48,729 nucleotides of DNA, taken from IMG/VR virus record IMGVR_UViG_3300008262_004929, positions 1 through 48,729 of that record; one strand, written 5' to 3'. This DNA comes from a virus. Position 1 is the stretch's first letter, and each line of letters begins with the position of its first letter. The notes under the pieces are model-generated. The model saw only the letters and a program-made list of their open reading frames with translations, made no database searches and had not been told where the DNA came from. Positions 40,427 to 48,006 of the stretch are shown piece after piece. Made by a program: the position numbers and the translations under genes.

Positions 40427-40996
40427 GTGAAAAAACTAATACTGACACTACTGGCGGCAATAGCCGTTTCAGCACAAGCAGGTGAAATAAAGCCTTACTT
40501 TCAAGTAGCTAATGGTTGGCAAGAAAACAGAGCAACAGGAGCAGATAATATTTCTCCTGAGTTTGTTTTAGGAGCCAAAGACGGCAATTGGCAATATTCC
40601 GGACGTGTAGGGTGGAGCCAATCATCATGGGGCAACGGTTCGATGACCAATCAATTAGAAGGACGCTTACGCTATAATTTGAATCCTGTAACTGGACTAA
40701 AGTTAAAACCATATAGCCAGTTACGTCTAGGCGAGCAAATAAAAACCGGAGCTCATTTTTCATACTATGCTATCGATCTTGGTCTGATAACTCCGATAAC
40801 TAAAACCTTTGAGTTAGATTTTACCTATCGTTATCGTAATGCTTTTGAGACTGGGAACAACTTTGAAACTGATCGATATGGAGTAGAAGGTAAATTTTCA
40901 TTAACTAATAAAGACGGCATTGCTATTCGTTATACACAAAGCTACGGCGACAGCGAAACTGATGCATGGCGTTTACAATACACTAGAGCGTTCTAA
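40427..40996 (+). CDS. Outer-membrane beta-barrel protein (189 aa)
   Basis: Signal peptide (MKKLILTLLAAIAVSAQA) and alternating amphipathic strands (WQYSGRVGWSQSS, LEGRLRYNLNP, LDFTYRYRNAF), ending in a C-terminal phenylalanine as outer-membrane barrels do. Probably an 8-12-stranded porin or adhesin of the KdgM/OmpW class, which cannot be resolved further. A phage copy may block receptors (superinfection exclusion) or change permeability (inference). A strong terminator follows. Confidence 0.8.
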   Translation: MKKLILTLLAAIAVSAQAGEIKPYFQVANGWQENRATGADNISPEFVLGAKDGNWQYSGRVGWSQSSWGNGSMTNQLEGRLRYNLNPVTGLKLKPYSQLRLGEQIKTGAHFSYYAIDLGLITPITKTFELDFTYRYRNAFETGNNFETDRYGVEGKFSLTNKDGIAIRYTQSYGDSETDAWRLQYTRAF

Positions 40997-41024
40997 CAAT
41001 TAGATTTGTTAGATACAAGAGATC

Positions 41025-41050
41025 AAAAAGGGACTTAGGTCCCTTTTTAT
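41025..41050 (+). terminator. Intrinsic terminator
   Basis: Ten-pair stem (41025-41034 with 41039-41048), loop TTAG, T-rich 3' arm. Ends the barrel-protein transcript. Confidence 0.8.
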
Positions 41051-41079
41051 TTGATACATACATTTTTAACAAGATCTTT

Positions 41080-41442
41080 ATGAATGAAATTTTAATTTTA
41101 GTTTTATTGTTGTTCACCAAACACTTTATAATAGACTTTCCTTTACAAAACAAATTTCAATACAGCAACAAAGGCACATACGGGCACCTTGGAGGACTAC
41201 TTCATGCATTCTTACACGGGTGTGGAACTTATATTTGTCTAGCTTGGTATGCGCCTGCGGCTGCAGGTTATTTGGCTATTATCGATACTGTTGTCCATTA
41301 TCATATTGATTGGGCAAAAGTTAATATCAATAATAAATTTGGCTGGGGTGCTACTACTCACGAAAAATTTTGGTGGCTTTTGGGATTTGATCAGTATCTA
41401 CATGCCGTTACCTACATATTTTTAATAAATTTAGTTGTATAA
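41080..41442 (+). CDS. DUF3307-family membrane protein (120 aa)
   Basis: Hydrophobic protein with the DUF3307 pattern: TKHFIIDFPLQNKFQ, LGGLLHAFLHG, IDTVVHYHIDWAK, and a last helix YLHAVTYIFLINLVV. Conserved histidines near membrane ends suggest a metal or enzymatic role but the family is uncharacterised. It is seen in bacteria and in T4-like phages. Confidence 0.8.
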   Translation: MNEILILVLLLFTKHFIIDFPLQNKFQYSNKGTYGHLGGLLHAFLHGCGTYICLAWYAPAAAGYLAIIDTVVHYHIDWAKVNINNKFGWGATTHEKFWWLLGFDQYLHAVTYIFLINLVV

Positions 41443-41482
41443 ATTTGGACTCAATGAGTTCATATTTTGGACTCATTGACTG

Positions 41483-41511
41483 TTGACCTTTTGCCTAAGA
41501 TGCGCTATAAT
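41483..41511 (+). promoter_or_regulatory. Sigma70-type promoter for rIIA/rIIB
   Basis: TTGACC (41483-41488), 17-base spacer, TATAAT (41506-41511), 38 bases before the rIIA start. Direct copies of a TTTGGACTCA-like motif occur just upstream (around 41444 and 41467). Confidence 0.8.
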
Positions 41512-41549
41512 ATACACATACTAAACAAACAGGCACAGAAAGGCGCTAA

Positions 41550-43706
41550 ATGAAAATCCAAACTGCCCCACAGCACGAAGCAATTATGTCCAATGTAGGT
41601 GCGATTGGCGAGTTCCGAATTAGAAACTCTGCGAAAGCATTTAACATTTTGAGTTCAGGTTTGTATGCTAACAAGATCCGTGCTATTATCCGTGAACTTT
41701 CTTGTAACGCCGTAGACAGTCATACAGCTGCAGGCAAACAAGATACACCATTTGATGTGCATTTGCCCAACCAATTGGAACCTTGGTTTGCTATCCGCGA
41801 CTATGGCACCGGTTTGAATAATGAACAAGTTAATAATATCTACACTACGTATTTTGAATCTACTAAAACCGATAGCAACGATTACATTGGCGCTCTTGGT
41901 CTTGGTTCTAAGTCTCCGTTTAGCTATACAGATAATTTCTCTGTAACAGCTATTAAGGACAGTCAGAAAAATATCTATACTGCTTTCATTAATGACCAAG
42001 GTGTGCCTAGCATTGCGTTAATGGCCAGTGAAGAAACTGATGAGCCTAGTGGAGTTGAAGTTAAATTTTCTGTAAACGATCGCTGGGACTTTAGTAAATT
42101 TGTTGACGAAGCACGTCAGGTCTATACCTATTTTAAATTGCGTCCTGTTATTAGCGGTGCTACCAATTTTCAATTTCGTGATGTAGAGTACGAAACTAAG
42201 GATATCATTCCTGGTGTACACAGCCACCGCGACGGTCGCCGTAGTGTCGCTATTATGGGCAATATTGCATATCCCATTGAAGTTCCTAATACTGAACAGA
42301 CTATTGGTGATCTGCGTAACCTGTTGAATTGCGGTTTGGAATTGCACTTTGCTATTGGCGAGTTAGACTTCCAAGCTTCGCGTGAAGGCCTGTCATATAT
42401 TCCACAGACTATTGAAGCAATTAAGGCTAAGTTGGTCACCGTAAATGCTGCTTTGGCGGTAGTTATTGCTAAAGAAGCAGACGCTATTCCTAATCTTTGG
42501 GATCGTGCTGTACACTTATACAAGAAGTATAACAATAGCTTGTGGACAACGGCTGTTAAGAAGTATGTACATGATTCTAAATTGTCTACCTTCGACGATG
42601 GCCGTTACGGTGGAACTATGACGTTTAAGTTAGGCATCGACAGCCTTGCCAACAAGTACAACATTACCTTGCGTGGTTTTAATTACAGTAAAAATACCAA
42701 AGCATTTCCTAATCGTAAGAGTAGCACTGACCATGTGAATAAGCAAGGTGGCGGCTACGATATGTTTAATTACTGGGGTATTACTGTAGAAGACCGTGTT
42801 CAGTTCATTATTAATGATACTAAAGTTGGTGCTGTTGAACGTGCTAAACATCATTATCGTGTTACTAAACCTGATGGCTCTATGACTGTGTTTGTTTTGG
42901 AAAAAGCAGACAAGACTAAAGCAATGAATACCAAGGCTTTCTTTAAGGCTATTAGTAATCCGCCTACAGCACGTATTGTTAATGCTAGTTCTTTGGAAAA
43001 GAAAGAACGCAAAGACAGCGGCTTAGGCAAAAATGTTACTATCCTTGCCTTGCAAGAACGTGGTTCGGGTGGATACTATCGTGAACGTGAAATGGTTTGG
43101 CGTGATGCCGGCAAAGTAGACAGTTTTGATGCTAGCCAAACTTACTACTATTTGCCGTTGAGCGGTTTTGAAATTAAAAGTAATTACCGTATGACCGATG
43201 CCAAACAGTTCTATAACGATTTGAAAGAGTGCGGTTTGCCAGGACTTCAAACTACGATTTATGGTGTGCGTAAAGGCGATATCGAGTACATCAGTAGTCA
43301 AAAAAATTGGGTTAACATTGAAACACATATTGCTAAAGAATTGAGCAAGTCAATTGACAATAAACTTGTTATGAGCTTGGTGCTCAATGCTATTGACAAT
43401 TACAACAATGTCAAGTACAATGATACTATTGTAAACGCCGTCGCCGACGACAAGAGTCCTTACAAAGTGTTTTTGACTAAGCTCAAAGGTTTTGAAAAGA
43501 TTCGTTACAGCGAGGCTAGCTTGAAGCGACTGTGCGAACGTTATGCTCAAGGTGTAACATTTAACCCAGAAGCACAAGTGCAAGCATTTGTAAATGAGTG
43601 CCACACGGTACAGAATCGTTATCCGTTGTTGGCATACATGAGCCGTGTACCGGCAGGCGAATTGGTAGAGTATATTAACATGGTTGACACACAGAAAGGT
43701 ATTTAA
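41550..43706 (+). CDS. rIIA: rIIA-like protein (GHKL ATPase)
   Basis: 718 aa, T4 rIIA family. An N-terminal GHKL ATP-binding domain is visible: IIRELSCNAVDSHTAAG (N-box), FAIRDYGTGLNNEQV (G1-like), and ALGLGSKSPFSYTDNF (G2 box). The long C-terminal domain is typical of rIIA only. In T4, rIIA/rIIB protect against RexAB-type exclusion and affect lysis timing. It is followed by rIIB as in T4 and driven by a host-like promoter, so it is early. Confidence 0.93.
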   Translation: MKIQTAPQHEAIMSNVGAIGEFRIRNSAKAFNILSSGLYANKIRAIIRELSCNAVDSHTAAGKQDTPFDVHLPNQLEPWFAIRDYGTGLNNEQVNNIYTTYFESTKTDSNDYIGALGLGSKSPFSYTDNFSVTAIKDSQKNIYTAFINDQGVPSIALMASEETDEPSGVEVKFSVNDRWDFSKFVDEARQVYTYFKLRPVISGATNFQFRDVEYETKDIIPGVHSHRDGRRSVAIMGNIAYPIEVPNTEQTIGDLRNLLNCGLELHFAIGELDFQASREGLSYIPQTIEAIKAKLVTVNAALAVVIAKEADAIPNLWDRAVHLYKKYNNSLWTTAVKKYVHDSKLSTFDDGRYGGTMTFKLGIDSLANKYNITLRGFNYSKNTKAFPNRKSSTDHVNKQGGGYDMFNYWGITVEDRVQFIINDTKVGAVERAKHHYRVTKPDGSMTVFVLEKADKTKAMNTKAFFKAISNPPTARIVNASSLEKKERKDSGLGKNVTILALQERGSGGYYREREMVWRDAGKVDSFDASQTYYYLPLSGFEIKSNYRMTDAKQFYNDLKECGLPGLQTTIYGVRKGDIEYISSQKNWVNIETHIAKELSKSIDNKLVMSLVLNAIDNYNNVKYNDTIVNAVADDKSPYKVFLTKLKGFEKIRYSEASLKRLCERYAQGVTFNPEAQVQAFVNECHTVQNRYPLLAYMSRVPAGELVEYINMVDTQKGI

Positions 43707-43707
43707 G

Positions 43708-44658
43708 ATGAGCTATCCGTTTTTAATCCAAGGTGATAATGTTGTTGTTGTTATTGACAACAAACCACACACAATTAACAAAACACACATTACCTATCAA
43801 AAGGTAGTTGATGCAATCAAGGCAGGTGACTGGGAAGCTGTTAAAGATTCCGTTGAGCCTAAAAAGATTGTTCTTAACTATGGTAAGGGTAATGTTTCTA
43901 TCCAAGGAGAAACACTCTTTTGGAAGGGCACTGAACTTCATACTACACTAGCAGTTAAGATGATTGATATGCTTCGTGAAGGATTTCCAATTGAACCTAT
44001 GGTTCATTTTATGGATAATCTATACCAAAATCCTAGCAAGCGAGCTGTTGACGAACTGTACGGTTTCTTGGAAAAGGGTAACTTGCCCATTACCCCAGAC
44101 GGACATTTCCTGGCCTACAAGAAAGTTCGTGCAGACTATACAGATTGTCACACTGGCAAGATGGATAATAGTATTGGTCAAGTTGTTGAAATGGAACGTT
44201 ACAATGTTGACGACAACAAGGACAATACTTGTTCAGCGGGCCTGCACTTCTGTTCTAAAGACTATTTGAATAGTTTTAGTGGAGAACGTACCGTAATTGT
44301 CAAGATTAATCCACGTGATGTTGTAAGCATTCCTAGTGACTACAATGCTACTAAAGGTCGTGCTTGCCGATACGAAGTTGTTGGCGAAATCGAACAGGAC
44401 AAGGCAGATCAAGCGTTTACTCGCTCGGTGCAATCTAATGCATACCATCGTCCAATGAAAACTGGTACTAGTGCTTTTTACAAAGGATATAGTGCTGGCT
44501 GGCAAGGTAGCATCAATGCTAAAGATGATCATTTTGGCAAAGAACGGTTAGATTACCGTGAGGGTTACGAAAAGGGTGAGGATGATCGAATCAGTGGCGG
44601 TCAAGAACGATATCGGTATGTTGGTCAAAGCGAAACATGGCCTCACCCCAAATATTAA
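43708..44658 (+). CDS. rIIB: rIIB-like protein
   Basis: 316 aa, T4 rIIB family, starting one base after rIIA with ribosome site AAAGG inside rIIA. Family marks are YGFLEKGNLPITPDGHFLAYKKV, TCSAGLHFCSKDYL and VVSIPSDYNATKGRACRYEV. The C-terminal 80 residues hold aromatic/Gly repeats (YKGYSAGWQGS, DYREGYEKGEDD). Acts with rIIA. Confidence 0.92.
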   Translation: MSYPFLIQGDNVVVVIDNKPHTINKTHITYQKVVDAIKAGDWEAVKDSVEPKKIVLNYGKGNVSIQGETLFWKGTELHTTLAVKMIDMLREGFPIEPMVHFMDNLYQNPSKRAVDELYGFLEKGNLPITPDGHFLAYKKVRADYTDCHTGKMDNSIGQVVEMERYNVDDNKDNTCSAGLHFCSKDYLNSFSGERTVIVKINPRDVVSIPSDYNATKGRACRYEVVGEIEQDKADQAFTRSVQSNAYHRPMKTGTSAFYKGYSAGWQGSINAKDDHFGKERLDYREGYEKGEDDRISGGQERYRYVGQSETWPHPKY

Positions 44659-44674
44659 TTACTAGAATATTTTA

Positions 44675-44923
44675 ATGGGTAATCTTTCTGATTATTTTAA
44701 TCGAATTGCCTATAAGCCTGTATGGTTTATAGGCGATCGTATTTTTGGAAAATGGAATAAAATTCCATTTATCGGAACAGTGGGCAATGATCGATGTATT
44801 AACGGAGTAGATCCAGAAGTAACTGTACATCTTGACCTTCCAATAAAATACAAAGATAAAGTTTATACTATATTAATTGTAAAGCATACAGATATTAAGT
44901 TAGAATTAAAAGAGCTCAAATAG
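44675..44923 (+). CDS. Hypothetical protein (82 aa)
   Basis: MGNLSDYFNRIAYKPVWFIGDRIFGKWN, then strands PEVTVHLDLPIKYKDKVYTI; a small SH3-like or OB-like beta protein. It resembles phage hypotheticals that follow rIIB. Stop codon TAG. Function unknown. Confidence 0.6.
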   Translation: MGNLSDYFNRIAYKPVWFIGDRIFGKWNKIPFIGTVGNDRCINGVDPEVTVHLDLPIKYKDKVYTILIVKHTDIKLELKELK

Positions 44924-44973
44924 TTATTAATTTTTCCTATAATCGTCATTAAAAAATATTTAGGAAAAATCTA

Positions 44974-45003
44974 TTGATCTTGTATTTTAATAGGATATAT
45001 AAT
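44974..45003 (+). promoter_or_regulatory. Sigma70-type promoter for ahpC-ahpD
   Basis: TTGATC (44974-44979), 18-base spacer, TATAAT (44998-45003), 56 bases before ahpC. Confidence 0.65.
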
Positions 45004-45058
45004 ATACACATAGAACAAGATGTTCTAAGTTTTCAAACACACACAAAAGGAGATTGAT

Positions 45059-45619
45059 ATGAAAACAGTAGGTCATAAGTTAGAAAAATTTGCCGTTACA
45101 GGCGTTAACCCAGGTAAAGATGATTTCTTTACTATCACAGACGAATCATTTGCAGGTAAGTGGAAAGTAATCGTTTACTATCCCAAAGACTTTACCTTTG
45201 TATGCCCAACTGAAATTGTAGCATACGATAAACTATTCCAAGACTTTGCTGACCGTGATGCAGTATTGCTTACAGGTTCAACAGACAACGAGTTCTGTAA
45301 ACTAGCATGGCAACGCAGTCACGAAGATTTGAGCAAGATCAAACACATTCAATTTGCTGATACTCAACGTGAAGGAATCGATTCAAACGGTGGATGGCAA
45401 AATCTAAGTTTAATTGAACAGCTTGGTGTATTCTATGCTCCAGCAGGTGCCGCACTTCGCGCTACATTCATCGTTGATCCAGAGAACGTTATCCAACACG
45501 TTACTGTCAACAACTTGAACGTTGGTCGTAGTCCAGAAGAAACACTTCGTGTATTAGATGCGCTACAAACTGGCGAACTATGTGCCTGTAACCGTACAGT
45601 AGGCGGAGAAACTCTATAA
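45059..45619 (+). CDS. ahpC: Alkyl hydroperoxide reductase/peroxiredoxin AhpC (AhpD-dependent type)
   Basis: 186-aa 2-Cys peroxiredoxin. The peroxidatic cysteine is C49 in DFTFVCPTEI, and the C-terminal LCACNRTVGG (C175, C177) matches the AhpC subtype reduced by AhpD, as in Mycobacterium. Ribosome site AAGGAGA. Its stop overlaps ahpD (TAATG). It detoxifies peroxide and organic hydroperoxides, completing the pathway started by the phage SOD (inference). Confidence 0.94.
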   Translation: MKTVGHKLEKFAVTGVNPGKDDFFTITDESFAGKWKVIVYYPKDFTFVCPTEIVAYDKLFQDFADRDAVLLTGSTDNEFCKLAWQRSHEDLSKIKHIQFADTQREGIDSNGGWQNLSLIEQLGVFYAPAGAALRATFIVDPENVIQHVTVNNLNVGRSPEETLRVLDALQTGELCACNRTVGGETL

Positions 45620-46125
45620 TGGCATTCATTGACGCTATCAAAGAAGCGTTGCCAGACTACGCAAAGGACACCAAGTTAAATCTTGACGCTGTTCTTTTGC
45701 GTAGTACACTAGACGCGGATGTGGCTATGGGTTGTGCTGTAGCCGCACTCGCTTCAACTGGTAACGGTAAAGTACTTGCTGTACTATTAGCTGATGCTCC
45801 TGTTCACGCAGAGTCAGCAATGACAGCCGCATCAACTATGGCCCAAAACAATACCTGGTACCCTTATGTTGAAATGGCTGACGATCCTAGTCTAAAAGGA
45901 TTACCAGCAGGCCTACGTATGAACGCTATTGCTAGTCATGGCGGAACTACCAAGTCAAACTTTGAGGCATTTAGTTTGGCCGCAAGCATTGTTGGCAAGT
46001 GTCACTTCTGTGTTAAGGCACATTACGAAACATTGAAGACTGAAGGCTACACAGTTGAACAGCTTCGTGACATTGGACGTATTGCCAGTGTTATGAACTC
46101 TGTTGCTAAGGTATTAAATTCATAA
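45619..46125 (+). CDS. ahpD: Alkylhydroperoxidase AhpD
   Basis: 168 aa. The active site is C128-H-F-C131 in KCHFCVKAHYETLK, with H135 and the helper E116. AhpD reduces AhpC through a lipoyl-linked dehydrogenase complex in Mycobacterium. The tight ahpC-ahpD overlap indicates a transferred functional pair. Confidence 0.93.
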   Translation: MAFIDAIKEALPDYAKDTKLNLDAVLLRSTLDADVAMGCAVAALASTGNGKVLAVLLADAPVHAESAMTAASTMAQNNTWYPYVEMADDPSLKGLPAGLRMNAIASHGGTTKSNFEAFSLAASIVGKCHFCVKAHYETLKTEGYTVEQLRDIGRIASVMNSVAKVLNS

Positions 46126-46136
46126 AGGAATTAACG

Positions 46137-46547
46137 ATGTTTGATTGTTTAATTATCGGCGATAGTATTGCTGTAGGTACATCAAATGTTCGCAAAGAAT
46201 GTGTGAGCTACAGTATCGGCGGTCTTAATACTTGGCAATGGAATAAAAAGTTTGCGGGGAAAGAACTTTCTTCTCGCTCTGTTATTATTAGTCTTGGTAC
46301 TAATGATCATAGGGGTGTTAATACTTTTAAAGAGCTAGAGTCAATGAGAAGAAGGGTAGATGCTGAACGTGTATACTGGATACTTCCTCCTTGCAACGAC
46401 AAATTTTGTAAGCCACATGTAAACGAAATTGTAGAAATTATAGCTAAAAATTACGGTGATCATATTGTTAAGACTAATAAACTACAATCAGACGCTATCC
46501 ATCCTAGTTGGGCAGGTTATAAAGAACTAGGCGAGAAAACAAAATAA
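46137..46547 (+). CDS. SGNH/GDSL hydrolase-like protein (136 aa)
   Basis: Compact SGNH fold with GDSIAVG (catalytic Ser block I), SLGTNDHRG (block III Asn) and SDAIHPSWAGY (block V, Asp-x-x-His). Smaller than bacterial esterases but similar to phage SGNH proteins. Substrate unknown: acyl groups on lipids or polysaccharides are possible. No signal peptide. Confidence 0.82.
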   Translation: MFDCLIIGDSIAVGTSNVRKECVSYSIGGLNTWQWNKKFAGKELSSRSVIISLGTNDHRGVNTFKELESMRRRVDAERVYWILPPCNDKFCKPHVNEIVEIIAKNYGDHIVKTNKLQSDAIHPSWAGYKELGEKTK

Positions 46548-46653
46548 CTAGACATCTTTAATGATTTTACGTATGTACTTTAGGTCGTTTTGCCTGTATT
46601 ATAATGATACATACTAATGCAGTATGTTAATTTTAATCACAAGGAGATTGACC

Positions 46654-46725
46654 ATGTGGACTAAACCAGAAGCAGTTGAAATGCGATACGGGTTCGAAGT
46701 TACAATGTACATAATGAACCGTTAA
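46654..46725 (+). CDS. pqqA: PqqA-like PQQ precursor peptide (23 aa)
   Basis: Tiny ORF with a strong AAGGAG ribosome site 7 bases before ATG. The peptide begins MWTKP and contains GFEVTMYIMNR, matching the MWKKP...GLEVTLYISNR layout of bacterial PqqA. Glu15 and Tyr19 keep the E-x3-Y spacing; these side chains are joined by PqqE to make pyrroloquinoline quinone. An intrinsic terminator follows 18 bases after the stop, giving a one-gene transcript. No pqqB-E is seen, so host enzymes would process it. Confidence 0.85.
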   Translation: MWTKPEAVEMRYGFEVTMYIMNR

Positions 46726-46743
46726 TACAAAAGTAGCAACGAG

Positions 46744-46772
46744 AACCCTACTCCTAGTAGGGTTTCTTTTTT
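46744..46772 (+). terminator. Intrinsic terminator after pqqA
   Basis: Stem AACCCTAC/GTAGGGTT (46744-46751 with 46757-46764), loop TCCTA, then TCTTTTTT. Confidence 0.9.
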
Positions 46773-46803
46773 GTAGCATTTTTGCCACATTATCATATAG
46801 GTC

Positions 46804-46832
46804 TTGACACAGAGACATATATACAATATACT
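46804..46832 (+). promoter_or_regulatory. Sigma70-type promoter 1 of a duplicated pair
   Basis: TTGACA (46804-46809), 17-base spacer, TATACT (46827-46832). Followed by AGAGACTAGTTAG. Confidence 0.8.
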
Positions 46833-46886
46833 AGAGACTAGTTAGATAGTTGATCCAATCTTTTTTGCCAAAAGTGACAATAAAGG

Positions 46887-46915
46887 TTGACACAGAGACT
46901 AAATAACTATACAAT
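46887..46915 (+). promoter_or_regulatory. Sigma70-type promoter 2 of a duplicated pair
   Basis: TTGACA (46887-46892), 17-base spacer, TACAAT (46910-46915). The start TTGACACAGAGAC and the tail AGAGACAAGTTAG repeat the first promoter. Confidence 0.75.
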
Positions 46916-46973
46916 AGAGACAAGTTAGCAATTCCGCTAGCAAATTTTTCAGAAAGTAAAAAAGAGAAACAAA

Positions 46974-47120
46974 ATGCAATCAACGAATAGACAACATAAA
47001 TGTTTATCAATAGCCCAGGTGGGAGGCTTTATGCCCTCTTATTGGCTTGCGATCAACAGTATTAGTCTATCAAATGATCGCACACCAGAGATTAATAGGG
47101 TCCGGAGGACTGTCGTGTAA
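46974..47120 (+). CDS. Possible small protein (48 aa) in the tRNA-region leader
   Basis: ATG 46974 with an AAGAGAAA leader opens a 48-codon frame (MQSTNRQHKCLSIAQVGGFM...). No family is recognised, and the sequence could instead be a structured leader RNA, since it sits just after two strong promoters and before a terminator. Confidence 0.3.
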   Translation: MQSTNRQHKCLSIAQVGGFMPSYWLAINSISLSNDRTPEINRVRRTVV

Positions 47121-47160
47121 CACACAAGTTAACACAACAAACTTCAAGGACCCTAGGATT

Positions 47161-47185
47161 AAAAACCCTGGGGTTTTTTGTTTTT
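47161..47185 (+). terminator. Terminator or attenuator-like hairpin
   Basis: AAAAACC pairs with GGTTTTT around loop CTGG (47161-47178), followed by a broken T-run to 47185. Confidence 0.55.
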
Positions 47186-47198
47186 CGCAAGGAGAACA

Positions 47199-47354
47199 AT
47201 GATTGTAAAAGATCAAACAGTAAAAGAGGCAGAGTGGATTAAAGAGTTCACTTTATCTGACAAGGATTTTAGGAAACTAATTCTTGAAAAGATGGAGAGG
47301 AACGGTTTAAAAACTCGAATAGCCGAACAGCGTAAAGTCAAGGAAGTTGACTAG
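47199..47354 (+). CDS. Small charged protein (51 aa)
   Basis: AAGGAGAACA ribosome site then MIVKDQTVKEAEWIKEFTLS and a basic helical C-terminus, stop TAG. It has good protein-like composition and a proper start. The family is unknown. Confidence 0.55.
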   Translation: MIVKDQTVKEAEWIKEFTLSDKDFRKLILEKMERNGLKTRIAEQRKVKEVD

Positions 47355-47464
47355 CGCAAAGTGTGAATATACAGGAAACGAGGTCCTGGCTCTGCACTTA
47401 AAACATGGAGCAAACGGGCGGCCTACCGGATGGCTTATCCTTATGTGGATAAAAAAATGGTAGC

Positions 47465-47526
47465 GTATTAAAGCAGATTGCCGAACAGTCAAATGGTGCA
47501 AGCCGATGAGTAGTCTGCTTTAATAC
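47465..47526 (+). ncRNA. Stem-closed mini-RNA element
   Basis: Thirteen-base perfect stem (47465-47477 with 47514-47526) enclosing 36 bases with a weaker TTGC/GCAA inner pairing. It lies at the start of the tRNA cluster and is not a recognisable tRNA. Confidence 0.5.
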
Positions 47527-47576
47527 ACACTCTTCATTCCAACTACGAATTGGTCTAAAAGCATAGCGGAGAGTGT
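47527..47576 (+). ncRNA. tRNA-like mini-RNA with Arg(ACG)-type anticodon loop
   Basis: Terminal stem ACACTCT/AGAGTGT (extendable to nine pairs) closes about 50 bases. Inside, CCAA-CTACGAA-TTGG forms an anticodon-like arm whose seven-base loop CT-ACG-AA has U33 and A37. No D or T arm or CCA end is seen. Confidence 0.4.
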
Positions 47577-47586
47577 TACAAATTTT

Positions 47587-47675
47587 GGACTGTGTCCCCT
47601 ACGGCGGACTGTAAATCCGTTGCCATAATATGTAGGGTGGTTGGCGATTAGGTTCGATTCCTTCACGGTCCACCA
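47587..47675 (+). tRNA. tRNA-Tyr(GUA), atypical
   Basis: Acceptor GGACTGT with ACGGTCC, discriminator A, encoded CCA. The anticodon arm GCGGA-CTGTAAA-TCCGT gives GUA. Only 10 bases lie between the acceptor and anticodon arms, so a normal D arm cannot form. Instead CCCTAC (47597-47602) can pair with GTAGGG (47632-47637) across the anticodon arm. The T stem is weak (three pairs). It may be a degraded or unusual tRNA. Confidence 0.65.
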
Positions 47676-47680
47676 AATTT

Positions 47681-47755
47681 GGTCTCAAGGTGTTCATGGA
47701 CGCATACTGGCTTGTCACGCCAGAGGACGGGGATCGTTACCCCGTGGGACCGCCA
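47681..47755 (+). tRNA. tRNA-Asp(GUC)
   Basis: Acceptor GGTCTCA/TGGGACC, anticodon arm CTGGC-TTGTCAC-GCCAG, T arm CGGGG-ATCGTTA-CCCCG, discriminator G and encoded CCA. Confidence 0.9.
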
Positions 47756-47760
47756 AATAT

Positions 47761-47835
47761 AGCCTATTAGCTCAGTGGTAGAGCACCGTCTTGATAAGGC
47801 GGGGGTCCTTGGATCGTTCCCAAGATAGGCTACCA
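47761..47835 (+). tRNA. tRNA-Ile(GAU)
   Basis: Acceptor AGCCTAT/ATAGGCT, standard D arm (GCTCAGTGGTAGAGC), anticodon arm CCGTC-TTGATAA-GGCGG, T stem CTTGG/CCAAG, encoded CCA. Confidence 0.92.
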
Positions 47836-47841
47836 AGTTTA

Positions 47842-47898
47842 AGGATGCTAACAGCAAATTCTAATTTCACTTTTTATGGAAAAAAGAAAATGCATCCT
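47842..47898 (+). ncRNA. tRNA-Lys-like mini-RNA, copy 1
   Basis: AGGATGC (47842-47848) pairs perfectly with GCATCCT (47892-47898) like an acceptor stem. Inside, TTTCA-CTTTTTA-TGGAA (47865-47881) forms a five-pair arm with a seven-base loop reading UUU at the anticodon position. No D or T arm and no CCA. Flanks are identical to copy 2 for 23 bases on the left and 16 on the right. Confidence 0.55.
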
Positions 47899-47907
47899 GT
47901 TTTATAT

Positions 47908-47999
47908 GCCTCTGTAGTTTAATGGTAAAACAGCGGATTTATATCCCGTGTGCAACAGATAATTGGCCAATGTGGGTTCGACTCCCGCCGGAGGCACCA
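47908..47999 (+). tRNA. tRNA, anticodon probably UAU (Ile), long variable region
   Basis: Acceptor GCCTCTG/CGGAGGC, D arm GTTT/AAAC, T arm GTGGG-TTCGACT-CCCGC, discriminator A and encoded CCA. The most likely loop is TT-TAT-AT, but the anticodon stem has a mismatch at its loop end, so identity is uncertain. The variable region of about 22 bases is unusual for Ile. Confidence 0.7.
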
Positions 48000-48006
48000 A
48001 TTTAAT

